This document shows positions 17,234 to 25,612 of a stretch of 64,000 nucleotides of DNA, piece after piece; the stretch's first letter is position 1, and each line of letters opens with the position of its first letter. Below the pieces are notes generated by a model. That model had not been told where the DNA came from and did no database searches. It saw nothing but the letters and a program-made list of their open reading frames with translations. A program made the position numbers and the translations under genes. The DNA is taken from positions 1 to 64,000 of the forward strand of contig NZ_DAHVNP010000076.1 in assembly GCF_027319265.1 (NCBI RefSeq), written 5' to 3'. The stretch is from Ferrimicrobium sp. (GTDB lineage Bacteria > Actinomycetota > Acidimicrobiia > Acidimicrobiales > Acidimicrobiaceae).

Positions 17234-18040
17234 GTGATTGCTCTGCGTAGGTTTCTCGGCAATATCTTGCTCAGCCTTGGCCTGTTGGCAGGGACCATCG
17301 CCATCCTTGCCCATCTCTCCTTGTTGACAATCTTTAACCCCAACCGCCTCGCCAACGATGCGCAGACCCTCAGCACCAGCAAGACCATTCAATCTGCGAT
17401 GGCCGATGGCCTCACCAACTCGCTTGCCCCCATTACCGGGGTATCAGGTATCTCCATCTCTCACGCAGAGCTGCAAGGGATCATCGCCGCAGCGCTCGCA
17501 CAACCTGCGGTCAAGCAGGAGTTCGTCAATGCGATCCGCCAGGCCGACGGCCATCTTCTCGGCACCAACCACGCTCCGATTACCATTGGTGGTCCGGGGC
17601 TTACCGAGTTTATCGCAGCAGGGATTTCACAGTACTCCAGCTCCCTCGGCAACTCCGTGCAACAGACTAACTTGAGAATCGCGATTCCTGGGGCCGATCT
17701 CCCCAACCTTGGGTTCCTTGCTCGCGCCGCTACGACGGCCGTTCCGATCGCCACCGAGATCGCGATCGTCCTCTTTCTCCTCGCGCTCATCATCCACAAG
17801 GCGCGTTCAGCGGTGATTGCAAGGATCGGCAAGTGGCTGATCGCGATGTCGATTTTTGCGGTCTTACTCTTCTGGGCGATCCCGACCTATCTCCTGCCTC
17901 GCATCCACCTGAGTTGGGCGCTCATCGCCTCTGTCGTCCTCAAGGCCACCGGACAGGGAGTTACCGTCTTCTACCTCGAACTCGCGATCTCTGGCGTCAT
18001 CCTCTACCTGTTGTCAAAGGTCGCCTCCAAGCTGGTCTAG
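17234..18040 (+). CDS. Unrecognised membrane protein with large extracytoplasmic domain
   Basis: About 268 aa. There is one N-terminal membrane helix (LGNILLSLGLLAGTIAILAH), an outside helical domain of about 140 residues (FNPNRLANDAQTLSTSKTIQ onward) and three helices near the C-terminus (about 175-265). The family is not recognised. Upstream lies AAAGGAGGTGAT at 17227-17238, the full complement of the 16S rRNA tail, but it overlaps the GTG at 17234. A CTG at 17243, 8 bases past the GGAGG, would have normal spacing and start the protein at LRRFLGN. The 3' end meets the convergent mcl gene, the two stops sharing CTAG. Confidence 0.7.
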   Translation: MIALRRFLGNILLSLGLLAGTIAILAHLSLLTIFNPNRLANDAQTLSTSKTIQSAMADGLTNSLAPITGVSGISISHAELQGIIAAALAQPAVKQEFVNAIRQADGHLLGTNHAPITIGGPGLTEFIAAGISQYSSSLGNSVQQTNLRIAIPGADLPNLGFLARAATTAVPIATEIAIVLFLLALIIHKARSAVIARIGKWLIAMSIFAVLLFWAIPTYLLPRIHLSWALIASVVLKATGQGVTVFYLELAISGVILYLLSKVASKLV

Positions 18041-18990
18041 GTGTGCACCTCGCCTTGTGAGGTCCGCACCATCCGTGCCTTCTCACCCCGGGCTCGGAAC
18101 TTCATCGCCATCTTTCGACTCGCCTCATCGATCATCTCATCACCGAACATCACTGCTCCGCGTCCATCGTCGCTGGTTGCGGCGGTGTAGGCGTCAAGTA
18201 GATCGCAGGCTTTATCAAAGAGTTCCTGGGTCGGACGATAGACATCATTGAGAACCTCTACTTGCGTCGGGTGAATGGCCCACTTACCATCGTAACCGAG
18301 CATCGCCGAACGCTTCGCATAGTTGCGTAATCCCTCAAGATCCGCGATTTTCAGGTAGGGTCCATCGATCACTTGGATGCCAGCAGCGCGGGCCGCCATC
18401 AGGATCTTGGAGAAAACATAGTGAAAGTGATCGCCAGGATACTCCGGCACCTCGACCCCACCCGTGAGCACCGGCATCTCCATCGAGGCTGCGAAGTCGG
18501 CTGGACCAAAAACAACAGCCTCGATCCGTGGCGATGCCAGACAGATCTCCTCCACATTGATGAGTCCAGTGGTCGTTTCGATCTGAACTTCGAGCCCCAC
18601 ATGACCGGGCTGTAAACCAGCTTCAGCCTCGATCTGGGTCAAAAGAAGGTCAGTCGCGACAACCTGCGCGGCATTTTGGACCTTGGGAAGCATAATCTCA
18701 TCAAGACGTTCTCCTGAACCCGTTACGACCTCCAGAATGTCGCGGAAGGTCAGCGCCGTATCCCACGCATTGACACGCACGCACAGCACCCGCTCATCCC
18801 ATCCTCCAGCAGCGATCGCCCGAGCAATGTTGGAACGCGCAGTGACCTTTTCCGATGGCGCTACCGAGTCCTCGAGATCCAAGAAGGTCATATCAGCCTC
18901 GATATCACGGGCTTTAGCGATAAAGCGCTCACTCGACCCAGGAACAGAGAGACATGAGCGACGTAACAGCGAACGAGAGCGAAGTGACAT
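18037..18990 (-). CDS. mcl: HpcH/HpaI-family lyase, probable L-malyl-CoA/beta-methylmalyl-CoA lyase
   Basis: 317 aa TIM-barrel of the CitE/Mcl family. Visible are LSVPGSSERFIAKA, FLDLEDSVAP (metal and CoA region), LDEIMLPKV, LEVQIETTTGLINVEE with the metal-binding Glu, FGPADFAASM, and GYDGKWAIHPTQVEVLN. These enzymes cleave beta-methylmalyl-CoA to glyoxylate and propionyl-CoA, or malyl-CoA to glyoxylate and acetyl-CoA. Proximity to the methylsuccinyl-CoA-dehydrogenase-like gene supports an ethylmalonyl-CoA pathway role. Citrate lyase beta subunit is less likely because no citrate lyase alpha or gamma genes are near. A TAAGAT box 6 bases before the ATG suggests a leaderless mRNA. Confidence 0.82.
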   Translation of the reverse strand: MSLRSRSLLRRSCLSVPGSSERFIAKARDIEADMTFLDLEDSVAPSEKVTARSNIARAIAAGGWDERVLCVRVNAWDTALTFRDILEVVTGSGERLDEIMLPKVQNAAQVVATDLLLTQIEAEAGLQPGHVGLEVQIETTTGLINVEEICLASPRIEAVVFGPADFAASMEMPVLTGGVEVPEYPGDHFHYVFSKILMAARAAGIQVIDGPYLKIADLEGLRNYAKRSAMLGYDGKWAIHPTQVEVLNDVYRPTQELFDKACDLLDAYTAATSDDGRGAVMFGDEMIDEASRKMAMKFRARGEKARMVRTSQGEVHT

Positions 18991-18996
18991 GGCTCT

Positions 18997-19002
18997 ATCT
19001 TA
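18997..19002 (-). promoter_or_regulatory. -10 box for a leaderless transcript (mcl)
   Basis: On the minus strand TAAGAT is followed by 6 bases and the ATG at 18990. Confidence 0.48.
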
Positions 19003-19146
19003 CGCGAAGAACAAGCGCCAATGGTTCCCGTCGTCAGACATTCGCCCAATGGTGGAGCAATCCCCTAGAAGCTTCTGCGACGCTCACCATCAACCACCTA
19101 TCGAGAGCGAGGTTAGCTCAACGTCATACTGGCACTACGAGAGGGC

Positions 19147-20820
19147 TTAGGCCACACACAACTCAAACCAAAGAAAGCCATATGGGGCGAGCGTCAACCC
19201 ATACGCACCGCTGGCGTCAATAGCCGGAAAGGGCGTCATGCCAAGCAACTCAACGGGGACACGGCCATCCCAGTCCCGGAGATCGACCGTGACTGGCTGG
19301 ACCTTCGAGGCGAAGTTAAAGACGCAGAGCACCACCCGTTCCTCCCTCGCGATAAATCGTGCAAAAGCCAGGATGGCATCATTGTCGACCGACAGGAGTC
19401 GAAAGTCACCGTCGCCGAGGACCGACTCTCGATGTCGAACCGACAACATCTCTCGTGTCCATCGCAGAAACGACGAGGGGTTATTCATCTGTGATTCGAC
19501 GTTGACCACCTGGTACCCATAGACCGGGTCGATGATAAGTCCGGAGTACAGGCGCGCGGGATCGGCACGCGAGAAACCCCCGTTGCGATCTGGCGACCAC
19601 TGCATCGGAGTACGAACCGAGTCTCGATCACCGAGGTAGATGTTATCTCCCATCAAAATCTCGTCACCATAATAAAGAATGGGTGACCCAGGGAGTGCAA
19701 GAATCAGTGCGTGCAACAGCTCAGCCACCCGACGATCATTGTCGATCAGTGGGGCAAGACGACGGCCTATCCCCACATTCCGACGAGAGATAGGATCGCT
19801 TGCAAAGGCGCTGTACAGGAACTCACGCTCCTGTTCCGTCACCATCTCCAGCGTTAGCTCATCATGGTTACGGAGAAAAATGCCCCATTGACAACCGTCA
19901 GGGATCGCGGGAGTCTGCCGCAACGCCTCGGCGGTGGGAAGCGCACTCTCAGTCTTCACGCTCAAAAACAGTCGAGGCATCAACGGGAAGTCGTAGCACA
20001 TATGGCACTCATCACCGTCACCGAAATAGCTCACCACCTCAGCGGGAGACTGATTCACCTCGGCGAGGAGCACCGCCTCTGGAAACTCCGTGTCAACAAG
20101 GGCACGAATCCGCTTGAGAAAGGCGTGTGTCTCGGGCAGGTTCTCACATCGCGTCCCCTCCTCCTGAAAGAGATACGCGGCGGCATCGAGCCGGAATCCA
20201 TCAAACCCCAGTCCCAACCAGTAGCGGACGACTTGGAGCATGGCCTCCTGTACTTGGGGGTTCTCATAGTTCAGATCGGGCTGATGCGCGAAGAAACGAT
20301 GCCAATAGTACTGATCACGCTCCGGACAGTAGGTCCAATTTGAACTCTGCGAATCCACGAAGATCACTGGTGCAGATTGATAACCGCTATCATCGTCAGC
20401 CCAGACATACCAGTCGGCCATCTGATTATCGCGCGACGCCTTAGACTCCACAAACCAGGGATGTTGGTCACTGGTGTGATTGAGGACGAGATCAGCGATC
20501 ACCCTGATACCCCGCAGATGCGCTTGGTTCAAGAGTTCTTCGATATCGGTCACATTGCCATAGGCGGGATGAACGCTGAAGTAGTCAGAGACGTCGTAAC
20601 CCCCATCCTTCCACGGGGAGGGATAGAAGGGCAACAACCAAAGGCAGTCAATACCCAACCACTCCAGATAATCGAGCTTCGAGGTTACTCCACGGACGTC
20701 GCCTTGACCATCACCGGAGGCATCAAAGAATCCACGGATATAGACCTCATAGAAAACCGCTCGCTGGAACCAAGTCCGCTCATCCCCGCCAGCAAGGATC
20801 CTTCGAGAAGCATCAGTCAC
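19147..20820 (-). CDS. treS: Trehalose synthase (maltose alpha-D-glucosyltransferase), TreS
   Basis: 557 aa GH13 enzyme. The family-specific start is FYEVYIRGFFDASGDGQGD. Catalytic residues are the Asp in DGFRLDAA, the Glu in LLAEVNQSP and the Asp in LRNHDELT; PILYYGDEILMGDNIYLGDR is typical of TreS. It interconverts maltose and trehalose in the cytoplasm, linking glycogen/maltose to the compatible solute trehalose. There is no fused maltokinase domain. The start is GTG at 20820, directly after the stop of the upstream hydratase gene, with GAGGG 8 bases ahead inside that gene. It is the last gene of the murA-meaB-ech-treS run. Confidence 0.93.
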   Translation of the reverse strand: MTDASRRILAGGDERTWFQRAVFYEVYIRGFFDASGDGQGDVRGVTSKLDYLEWLGIDCLWLLPFYPSPWKDGGYDVSDYFSVHPAYGNVTDIEELLNQAHLRGIRVIADLVLNHTSDQHPWFVESKASRDNQMADWYVWADDDSGYQSAPVIFVDSQSSNWTYCPERDQYYWHRFFAHQPDLNYENPQVQEAMLQVVRYWLGLGFDGFRLDAAAYLFQEEGTRCENLPETHAFLKRIRALVDTEFPEAVLLAEVNQSPAEVVSYFGDGDECHMCYDFPLMPRLFLSVKTESALPTAEALRQTPAIPDGCQWGIFLRNHDELTLEMVTEQEREFLYSAFASDPISRRNVGIGRRLAPLIDNDRRVAELLHALILALPGSPILYYGDEILMGDNIYLGDRDSVRTPMQWSPDRNGGFSRADPARLYSGLIIDPVYGYQVVNVESQMNNPSSFLRWTREMLSVRHRESVLGDGDFRLLSVDNDAILAFARFIAREERVVLCVFNFASKVQPVTVDLRDWDGRVPVELLGMTPFPAIDASGAYGLTLAPYGFLWFELCVA

Positions 20821-21594
20821 CTAGCGACCCTCAAATTGGGCCTTGCCAGGCCCATTTTCGAAGAACGACTGAATGCCAATCTCTGCATCCCTTGTCCCAA
20901 AGACTTGGCCAAAGAAGGACTTCTCGAGCTCTAAGCCTTCAGCGAGGCTGCCAGAGAGTCCGGCGTCAATGGCGCGCTTTGCAAACGACTGCGCCACGAG
21001 TGGGCCTCGAGCGAACTCCGTCGCCCAGGCGACCGCTGCCGCCTCGGCTTGGCCATCGGCAACGACACGGTCGACCAAACCCCACGCCAACGCCCGATCC
21101 GCATCGACCGATTGACCACCGAGGATCATCTCCTTGGCCCTCGATGCTCCGATGAGACGTGGCAAACGCTGGGTCCCTCCACCGCCGGGGATGATGCCAA
21201 GAGCGATCTCGGGTTGTCCGAGTTTCGCACCATTGCCTGCGACCCGAAAATCACAAGACAACGCGAGCTCAAGCCCGCCACCCAAGGCATAGCCCTCGAT
21301 GGCTGCGATCACCACTCGTGGTAGCGTGCTGAGCGCGTTGAGCGCCCAATGAAAGTACTGTCCCATCTCACGTCCGACCGCCATGCCGCCAAACTCACCG
21401 ATTTCGGCACCAGCCGCGAAGATGCGCTTCGACCCGGTGATCACCACCGCAGCCGGCGGATCCAAAGCCATCGCATTGGCATAGGTCCACAACTCCTCCA
21501 GGAGCCCCTTGGAGAGCGCGTTCGCCTTTGGCCGGTTGAGACGCAGTATGACCACATTGTCCTCGGTCTCCTCTCGAATGAGAAACTCCTCCAC
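20821..21594 (-). CDS. Enoyl-CoA hydratase (crotonase family)
   Basis: 257 aa, normal for crotonase. Both catalytic glutamates are present: GGGLELALSCDF (E144 of rat crotonase) and GQPEIALGIIPGGGGTQRLP (E164). The oxyanion-hole segments IFAAGAEIGEF and ALGGG are intact, so it should hydrate short-chain enoyl-CoA. Next to meaB and near mcd and mcl it could serve as the crotonase step feeding an ethylmalonyl-CoA pathway, or ordinary beta-oxidation. The GTG start shares one base with the meaB stop (TAGTG), indicating coupling. Confidence 0.9.
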   Translation of the reverse strand: MEEFLIREETEDNVVILRLNRPKANALSKGLLEELWTYANAMALDPPAAVVITGSKRIFAAGAEIGEFGGMAVGREMGQYFHWALNALSTLPRVVIAAIEGYALGGGLELALSCDFRVAGNGAKLGQPEIALGIIPGGGGTQRLPRLIGASRAKEMILGGQSVDADRALAWGLVDRVVADGQAEAAAVAWATEFARGPLVAQSFAKRAIDAGLSGSLAEGLELEKSFFGQVFGTRDAEIGIQSFFENGPGKAQFEGR

Positions 21595-22559
21595 TATCGC
21601 CCTCCTTCTTCCTCATTCGAGGATATCTTGATCATCTCAATAAGCTCGGCTGCCGCCGTCACCGGGGTCATGGAACCCTCGCGTACACGATCACGCAGAT
21701 TAGTCCGTTCTGCCAAGGATTCCACGGTGCTCCGAAGCGTTGACATCACCAGTCGGTCAAACTCTGCCAATCGCCGTGTCGCACGACGGTTCGCGAGCTC
21801 ACCACTCTCCTCAAGCCTTACCTTCAATTGCACCAGCGCTTCGAACAGAGCTTCAACCCCATCCCCTCCAGTTGCGACGGTCTCCACAATCGGTGGACGA
21901 TGGTCATGAGCACCCAGCTCCAACATATTCTCCAGATCACGACGCGTGTCACGAACACCCGCTCGGTCCGCCTTGTTGATCACAAAAATATCAGCGATCT
22001 CCATGAGCCCAGCCTTATTAGCTTGGATGGAATCGCCCCAACCTGGGTTGATGACTACCACCGTCGCATCGGCCTCCCCAGTGATCTCGATCTCTACCTG
22101 ACCGACCCCGACGGTCTCAATCACCACCCAAGGAAACCTCAACGCCTCGAGGAGACGAACGATCCTCGGCACCGCCACGGTGAGGCCACCAAGGTGGCCG
22201 CGAGTCGCCAACGATCGGATATAGACCCCAGCATCTTGGGTGTGGTTCTGCATGCGCACCCGGTCACCGAGGATAGCGCCACCACTAAATGGCGATGAAG
22301 GATCGACCGCTAGAACGGCGACACGTTCATCGCTCGTGCGAATCTGGCTGATGAGACGATCGACTAGTGTCGATTTTCCGCTACCAGGGGCACCGGTCAT
22401 ACCGACTACGAAACCTGTCTCAGCCTGGGCCGCAAGCCATAACTCAAGTTCCTCACGCTCCCTAGACGCGGGCCGCTCGACGATAGAGATCAACCTCGCG
22501 ATTGCACCCTTATCGTCATCGTCAAGCACCCTGGCAATGAGCTCCTTGGAATTGTCCAC
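21594..22559 (-). CDS. meaB: MeaB, GTPase chaperone of B12-dependent acyl-CoA mutase
   Basis: 321 aa, standard length. G-domain motifs are GAPGSGKSTLVD (G1), AVDPSSPFSGGAILGDR, the G3 region IETVGVGQVE and NKAD (G4). MeaB gates cofactor loading and protects methylmalonyl-CoA, ethylmalonyl-CoA or isobutyryl-CoA mutases. A mutase large subunit lies 11 kb away at 33658-35337, but the immediate neighbours are murA and a crotonase. The GTG at 22559 follows the murA stop at once, with GAGG inside the end of murA. Confidence 0.93.
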   Translation of the reverse strand: MDNSKELIARVLDDDDKGAIARLISIVERPASREREELELWLAAQAETGFVVGMTGAPGSGKSTLVDRLISQIRTSDERVAVLAVDPSSPFSGGAILGDRVRMQNHTQDAGVYIRSLATRGHLGGLTVAVPRIVRLLEALRFPWVVIETVGVGQVEIEITGEADATVVVINPGWGDSIQANKAGLMEIADIFVINKADRAGVRDTRRDLENMLELGAHDHRPPIVETVATGGDGVEALFEALVQLKVRLEESGELANRRATRRLAEFDRLVMSTLRSTVESLAERTNLRDRVREGSMTPVTAAAELIEMIKISSNEEEGGR

Positions 22560-23822
22560 CTATACCTCTATCGTTTCTATCGTTGCCCCCAAAGTCACCA
22601 GCGTTTCAGCAAGCGCATCGTAGCCCCGTTCGATGTGCGCTACCGCGTTGATCTGACTCTCTCCCCACGCTGCCAGCGAAGCGACCACCAACGCTGCGCC
22701 GGCACGGATGTCGTGGGCCGTTACCTCAGTTCCGAGGAGTCTGGGAACGCCACGGATGATGATATGGTGTCCTTCAGCGCGCAGATTCGCCCCATATCGA
22801 CGCAGTTCGTCCAGGTAGCGAAATCTGCCAGCAAAGAGATTCTCGCTCACTACGCTGGCGCCATCGGCGATGGAGAGCATCGCCACCAACATTGGCTTGT
22901 AGTCCGTTGCCACCCCGGGATATGGAAGGGTTTGAATATCTACCGCCCGAAGATGCCCATCACCGGCAACCTCGATCCATTCATCCCCAACCTCGATAGT
23001 CAGTCCGACGCTCACCAGTTTACGAAGGAGAATGAACATGTTGGACGGCGCAATACCCTCGATCCGAACTCGGCCTCCGACTGCTCCCACTGCCGCGAGG
23101 TACGTCGCTGCCGCCACTCGATCGCCGATGACACGATGATGCATCGGGCTAAGCCGCTCGACGCCCTCTATCACGATGCGGGAGGTGCCCACTCCTTCAA
23201 TATGAGCCCCCATCTCGATCAGGGCATTTGCCAGATCAATAACCTCTGGCTCCCTCGCCGCATTATCGATAGTCGTCACACCCTTCGCCGTGGTGGCCGC
23301 CATCAAAACGTTATCCGTTGCCGTGTGCGAAGGAAATTCAAGGACAAGGTCGCAACCGACCAGATGATCAGCTTTTGCGATCAACTGTCCGTCAACCGCC
23401 TCCACCACCGCGCCCAATGCCGTGAGGGCGAGCTCATGGATATCAACTGGTCGGTCGCCAAAATCATCACCGCCGGGTGTTGCCAGGACCACCTCGCCGG
23501 TTCGCGCAAGGATCGGCCCCAAGAGCACGACCGATGCACGAATGCTTTTGACGAGTTCATAGTCGGGCCGACTGGAGAGATCCTGCGACTCCGGGACCTG
23601 GACCTCAAGTCGATGCGGTCCTCGCCAAGTGCTCGTTACACCAAGCGAGTCAAGAATCTGCCGCATAATTTCAACATCGGTGATCCTCGGCACATTATCG
23701 AGTACATGCACGCCAGAGGCCAGAATGGTTGCTGCCATGAGCTTGAGCACCGAGTTCTTTGCACCTTGCACCGCAAGGCTTCCGTCAAGGCCAACACAGT
23801 GCTCAATACGATAGGCCCGCAT
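22560..23822 (-). CDS. murA: UDP-N-acetylglucosamine 1-carboxyvinyltransferase MurA, Cys-to-Asp active site
   Basis: 420 aa. It catalyses the first committed step of peptidoglycan synthesis (PEP plus UDP-GlcNAc). Visible are QGAKNSVLKLMAATIL (K22/N23 region), TPGGDDFGDRPVDIH, YPGVATDYKPM (catalytic Asp region) and HDIRAGAALVVAS (R397 region). The loop that in E. coli reads GGCxxGxRPVD has Asp at residue 119 in place of the Cys alkylated by fosfomycin, as in mycobacteria, so intrinsic fosfomycin tolerance is expected. The start is ATG at 23822 because AAAGGAGG lies 5 bases upstream; the frame extends to 23855 without a ribosome site. Confidence 0.93.
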   Translation of the reverse strand: MRAYRIEHCVGLDGSLAVQGAKNSVLKLMAATILASGVHVLDNVPRITDVEIMRQILDSLGVTSTWRGPHRLEVQVPESQDLSSRPDYELVKSIRASVVLLGPILARTGEVVLATPGGDDFGDRPVDIHELALTALGAVVEAVDGQLIAKADHLVGCDLVLEFPSHTATDNVLMAATTAKGVTTIDNAAREPEVIDLANALIEMGAHIEGVGTSRIVIEGVERLSPMHHRVIGDRVAAATYLAAVGAVGGRVRIEGIAPSNMFILLRKLVSVGLTIEVGDEWIEVAGDGHLRAVDIQTLPYPGVATDYKPMLVAMLSIADGASVVSENLFAGRFRYLDELRRYGANLRAEGHHIIIRGVPRLLGTEVTAHDIRAGAALVVASLAAWGESQINAVAHIERGYDALAETLVTLGATIETIEV

Positions 23823-23946
23823 GACGTCCTCCTTTGCACCGTTCCAACGACCCATGTTAGTTGCGATCCTCTCGCCAGGAGATAGTCGCTGCCCGTCCTA
23901 CGAGTGCGAGGCAGTCGCTCACACCACCGTTCAACGATGAAAGTGA

Positions 23947-23952
23947 AGTGTA
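23947..23952 (-). promoter_or_regulatory. Possible murA -10 box
   Basis: TACACT on the minus strand, giving a leader of about 115-120 bases that includes the AAAGGAGG of murA. No good -35 is visible. It overlaps the left arm of an inverted repeat. Confidence 0.4.
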
Positions 23953-23973
23953 CAATTGTGGACTATTGTGCAC
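23948..23973. repeat. Inverted repeat, possible operator in the murA promoter
   Basis: GTGTACAAT, 8 bases, ATTGTGCAC: eight of nine positions pair. ATTGTG also recurs directly at a 10-base step. The left arm overlaps the -10 box, so a bound dimer would block initiation. No cognate regulator can be named. Confidence 0.4.
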
Positions 23974-24248
23974 CTCAGCTCGTGCTCGCTCGCAGCGAAC
24001 CACGGACAAGCTAGTAACGCAACGATTCGAATCGACCAACACAGCGAGAGATGCGAGATGCTCCTAGAGGAGTAAATGCAGAGCTACCTCCGTCATCAGG
24101 TCGAACGAGGAGAATAGCAAAGTGCTCGCGCCACTTACGAGGCGTTGGATTCCCTTCCTATCGTGGCGCTTGGGCCAAGACACGAGTGGCTCACATCCCT
24201 CATCGGCCCCACAACATGACCATATACCCCGATAGGTTGACCCGAAGA

Positions 24249-24761
24249 TCATGCATCCTCGCAGCTGCCTGCCGCTCCTTGACGGCATCCTGTCGTATCC
24301 GCCAACAGGCCAAGATCAGCAAGAAGGTTCTGTACGTAGGGTATCATGGAGTATTCAGCCAACCGTTCTGGTGGACACCAGCAGAGTTCGACTAGTTCAA
24401 CTCCATCGGGAACGGGTTCTTGGTCAGCTCGACATCGACTGCGATAGATCGCCGAGGTGTACTCCACCTGATCACCACTGGCATAGACCACCTGGTAACG
24501 GGGGCCGCCAACGACGGTCACGAGTTCGACCTCTTCAATATCCAAACCGGTCTCCTCAGCGACCTCACGGACGACTGCCTGCGTCGGTGTCTCACCAAGC
24601 TCTATCGCACCGCCCGGGAGCGACCAATCGGCCATATCAGCCTGCCGAACAAGGAGCAATTCACCAGACTGGCGTTCAACCAGCGCTACCGCGCTCGGTA
24701 ACAATAACCAGTCGTGTCCCACGTGTGCTCGCAATCGACGAACGTAATCAGAGGGCACCAC
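24249..24761 (-). CDS. NUDIX hydrolase
   Basis: 170 aa. A complete NUDIX box is present: GAIELGETPTQAVVREVAEE followed by TGLDIEE, preceded by SLPGG. It cleaves a nucleoside diphosphate linked to another group; the substrate cannot be read from the sequence. The start is GTG at 24761 (another GTG directly follows), with TAGGCT 8 bases upstream and no ribosome site, so leaderless translation is likely. The last 15 residues are low complexity. It stands alone on the minus strand. Confidence 0.85.
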   Translation of the reverse strand: MVPSDYVRRLRAHVGHDWLLLPSAVALVERQSGELLLVRQADMADWSLPGGAIELGETPTQAVVREVAEETGLDIEEVELVTVVGGPRYQVVYASGDQVEYTSAIYRSRCRADQEPVPDGVELVELCWCPPERLAEYSMIPYVQNLLADLGLLADTTGCRQGAAGSCEDA

Positions 24762-24769
24762 GGTCTACC

Positions 24770-24775
24770 AGCCTA
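24770..24775 (-). promoter_or_regulatory. -10 box for a leaderless transcript (NUDIX gene)
   Basis: TAGGCT on the minus strand, 8 bases, then GTG at 24761. Confidence 0.42.
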
Positions 24776-24853
24776 GCCGCAAGTGATCGATAGCTAAGCG
24801 ACATACCATCAGCTAGCGAGCTGCGGGCGAACGAAATAGCTCCCGACGCAGGG

Positions 24854-25537
24854 TTAGTCGTCCAGCGTATCCCTCAGAAACTGTGTGGTTCGGTCCCACG
24901 CCTGCATTGCGGACTGTGCATGGTAGACCTCGGGTCGATCGTCATTGAAGAAGGCATGCTCAGTACCTGGATAGATGAAAAACTCTACCGACTTGCCCAT
25001 CGATCGCAAGCGTTGCTCAAGCTGGCGGACGATCTCCGGAGACGACGCATCGTCGTGTTCGGCATAGTGACCCTGGATCGGGGCCTGAATCAGGGCATAA
25101 TCGGGCTCCGCGTCAGGCCAAGGGATCACGCCATAGAAGGGGACTAGAGCCTTCACCAGTTCCGGCTGGTTCGCCGCAAGCACATAGGCCAATCCCCCAC
25201 CCATGCAAAACCCGACGACGCCCACGCCACTGCCCCCTGAGCGCCGCAGGAGCTCCTTGACCGCTCCCGTCATTTGTTTGGATGCGTCCTGCAGCTGTAA
25301 TGCCATCATCGCCTTGGCAGCCTCATCAGGCTCGGCGACGACACGCCCATTGTAAAGGTCTGGAGCCAGCGCGAGAAACCCCTGTGCGGCAAAGCGATCA
25401 CAGACATCCTTGATATGACTGTTGATACCCCACCACTCCTGGATAACAATGACGCCAGGCCCCACACCTGCCTCCGGCGTAGCTAAATATCCGGATGCCT
25501 CATGTCCATTACTAGGAAAAGTAATCATTTCGCCCAT
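24854..25537 (-). CDS. Dienelactone hydrolase family alpha/beta hydrolase
   Basis: 227 aa. The catalytic triad is Cys in VGFCMGGGLAY, Asp in HYAEHDDASS and His in YPGTEHAFFND; VIVIQEWWGIN is the classic DLH start segment. Family members hydrolyse dienelactone in chlorocatechol breakdown, but many copies act on other esters and no catabolic genes are near. ATG at 25537 is preferred: TAGGAT lies 6 bases upstream, a leaderless layout, and the alternative TTG at 25543 falls in that gap. Confidence 0.9.
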   Translation of the reverse strand: MGEMITFPSNGHEASGYLATPEAGVGPGVIVIQEWWGINSHIKDVCDRFAAQGFLALAPDLYNGRVVAEPDEAAKAMMALQLQDASKQMTGAVKELLRRSGGSGVGVVGFCMGGGLAYVLAANQPELVKALVPFYGVIPWPDAEPDYALIQAPIQGHYAEHDDASSPEIVRQLEQRLRSMGKSVEFFIYPGTEHAFFNDDRPEVYHAQSAMQAWDRTTQFLRDTLDD

Positions 25538-25543
25538 GGTCAA

Positions 25544-25549
25544 ATCCTA
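25544..25549 (-). promoter_or_regulatory. -10 box for a leaderless transcript (dienelactone hydrolase gene)
   Basis: TAGGAT on the minus strand, 6 bases, then ATG at 25537. Confidence 0.48.
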
Positions 25550-25612
25550 GCAAGTCACGAGAGGACAGCCGCGGACCACACGTCAGAGCACGAATCTGCT
25601 GGCTTCAATCCT

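Larger units (their letters stand above)
23823..24248. other. Intergenic region upstream of murA
   Basis: No gene that I can support. It carries the murA promoter area with a TACACT -10-like box and an overlapping 9+8+9 inverted repeat. The part from 24000 to 24248 shows nothing specific beyond a short CTCCTAGAGGAG palindrome near 24061-24072. Confidence 0.5.

Noticed and set aside
22635-23885. Plus-strand frame of 416 codons opposite murA
   Set aside because: Fully antisense to a well-supported MurA; no motifs and many Cys/His/Arg.
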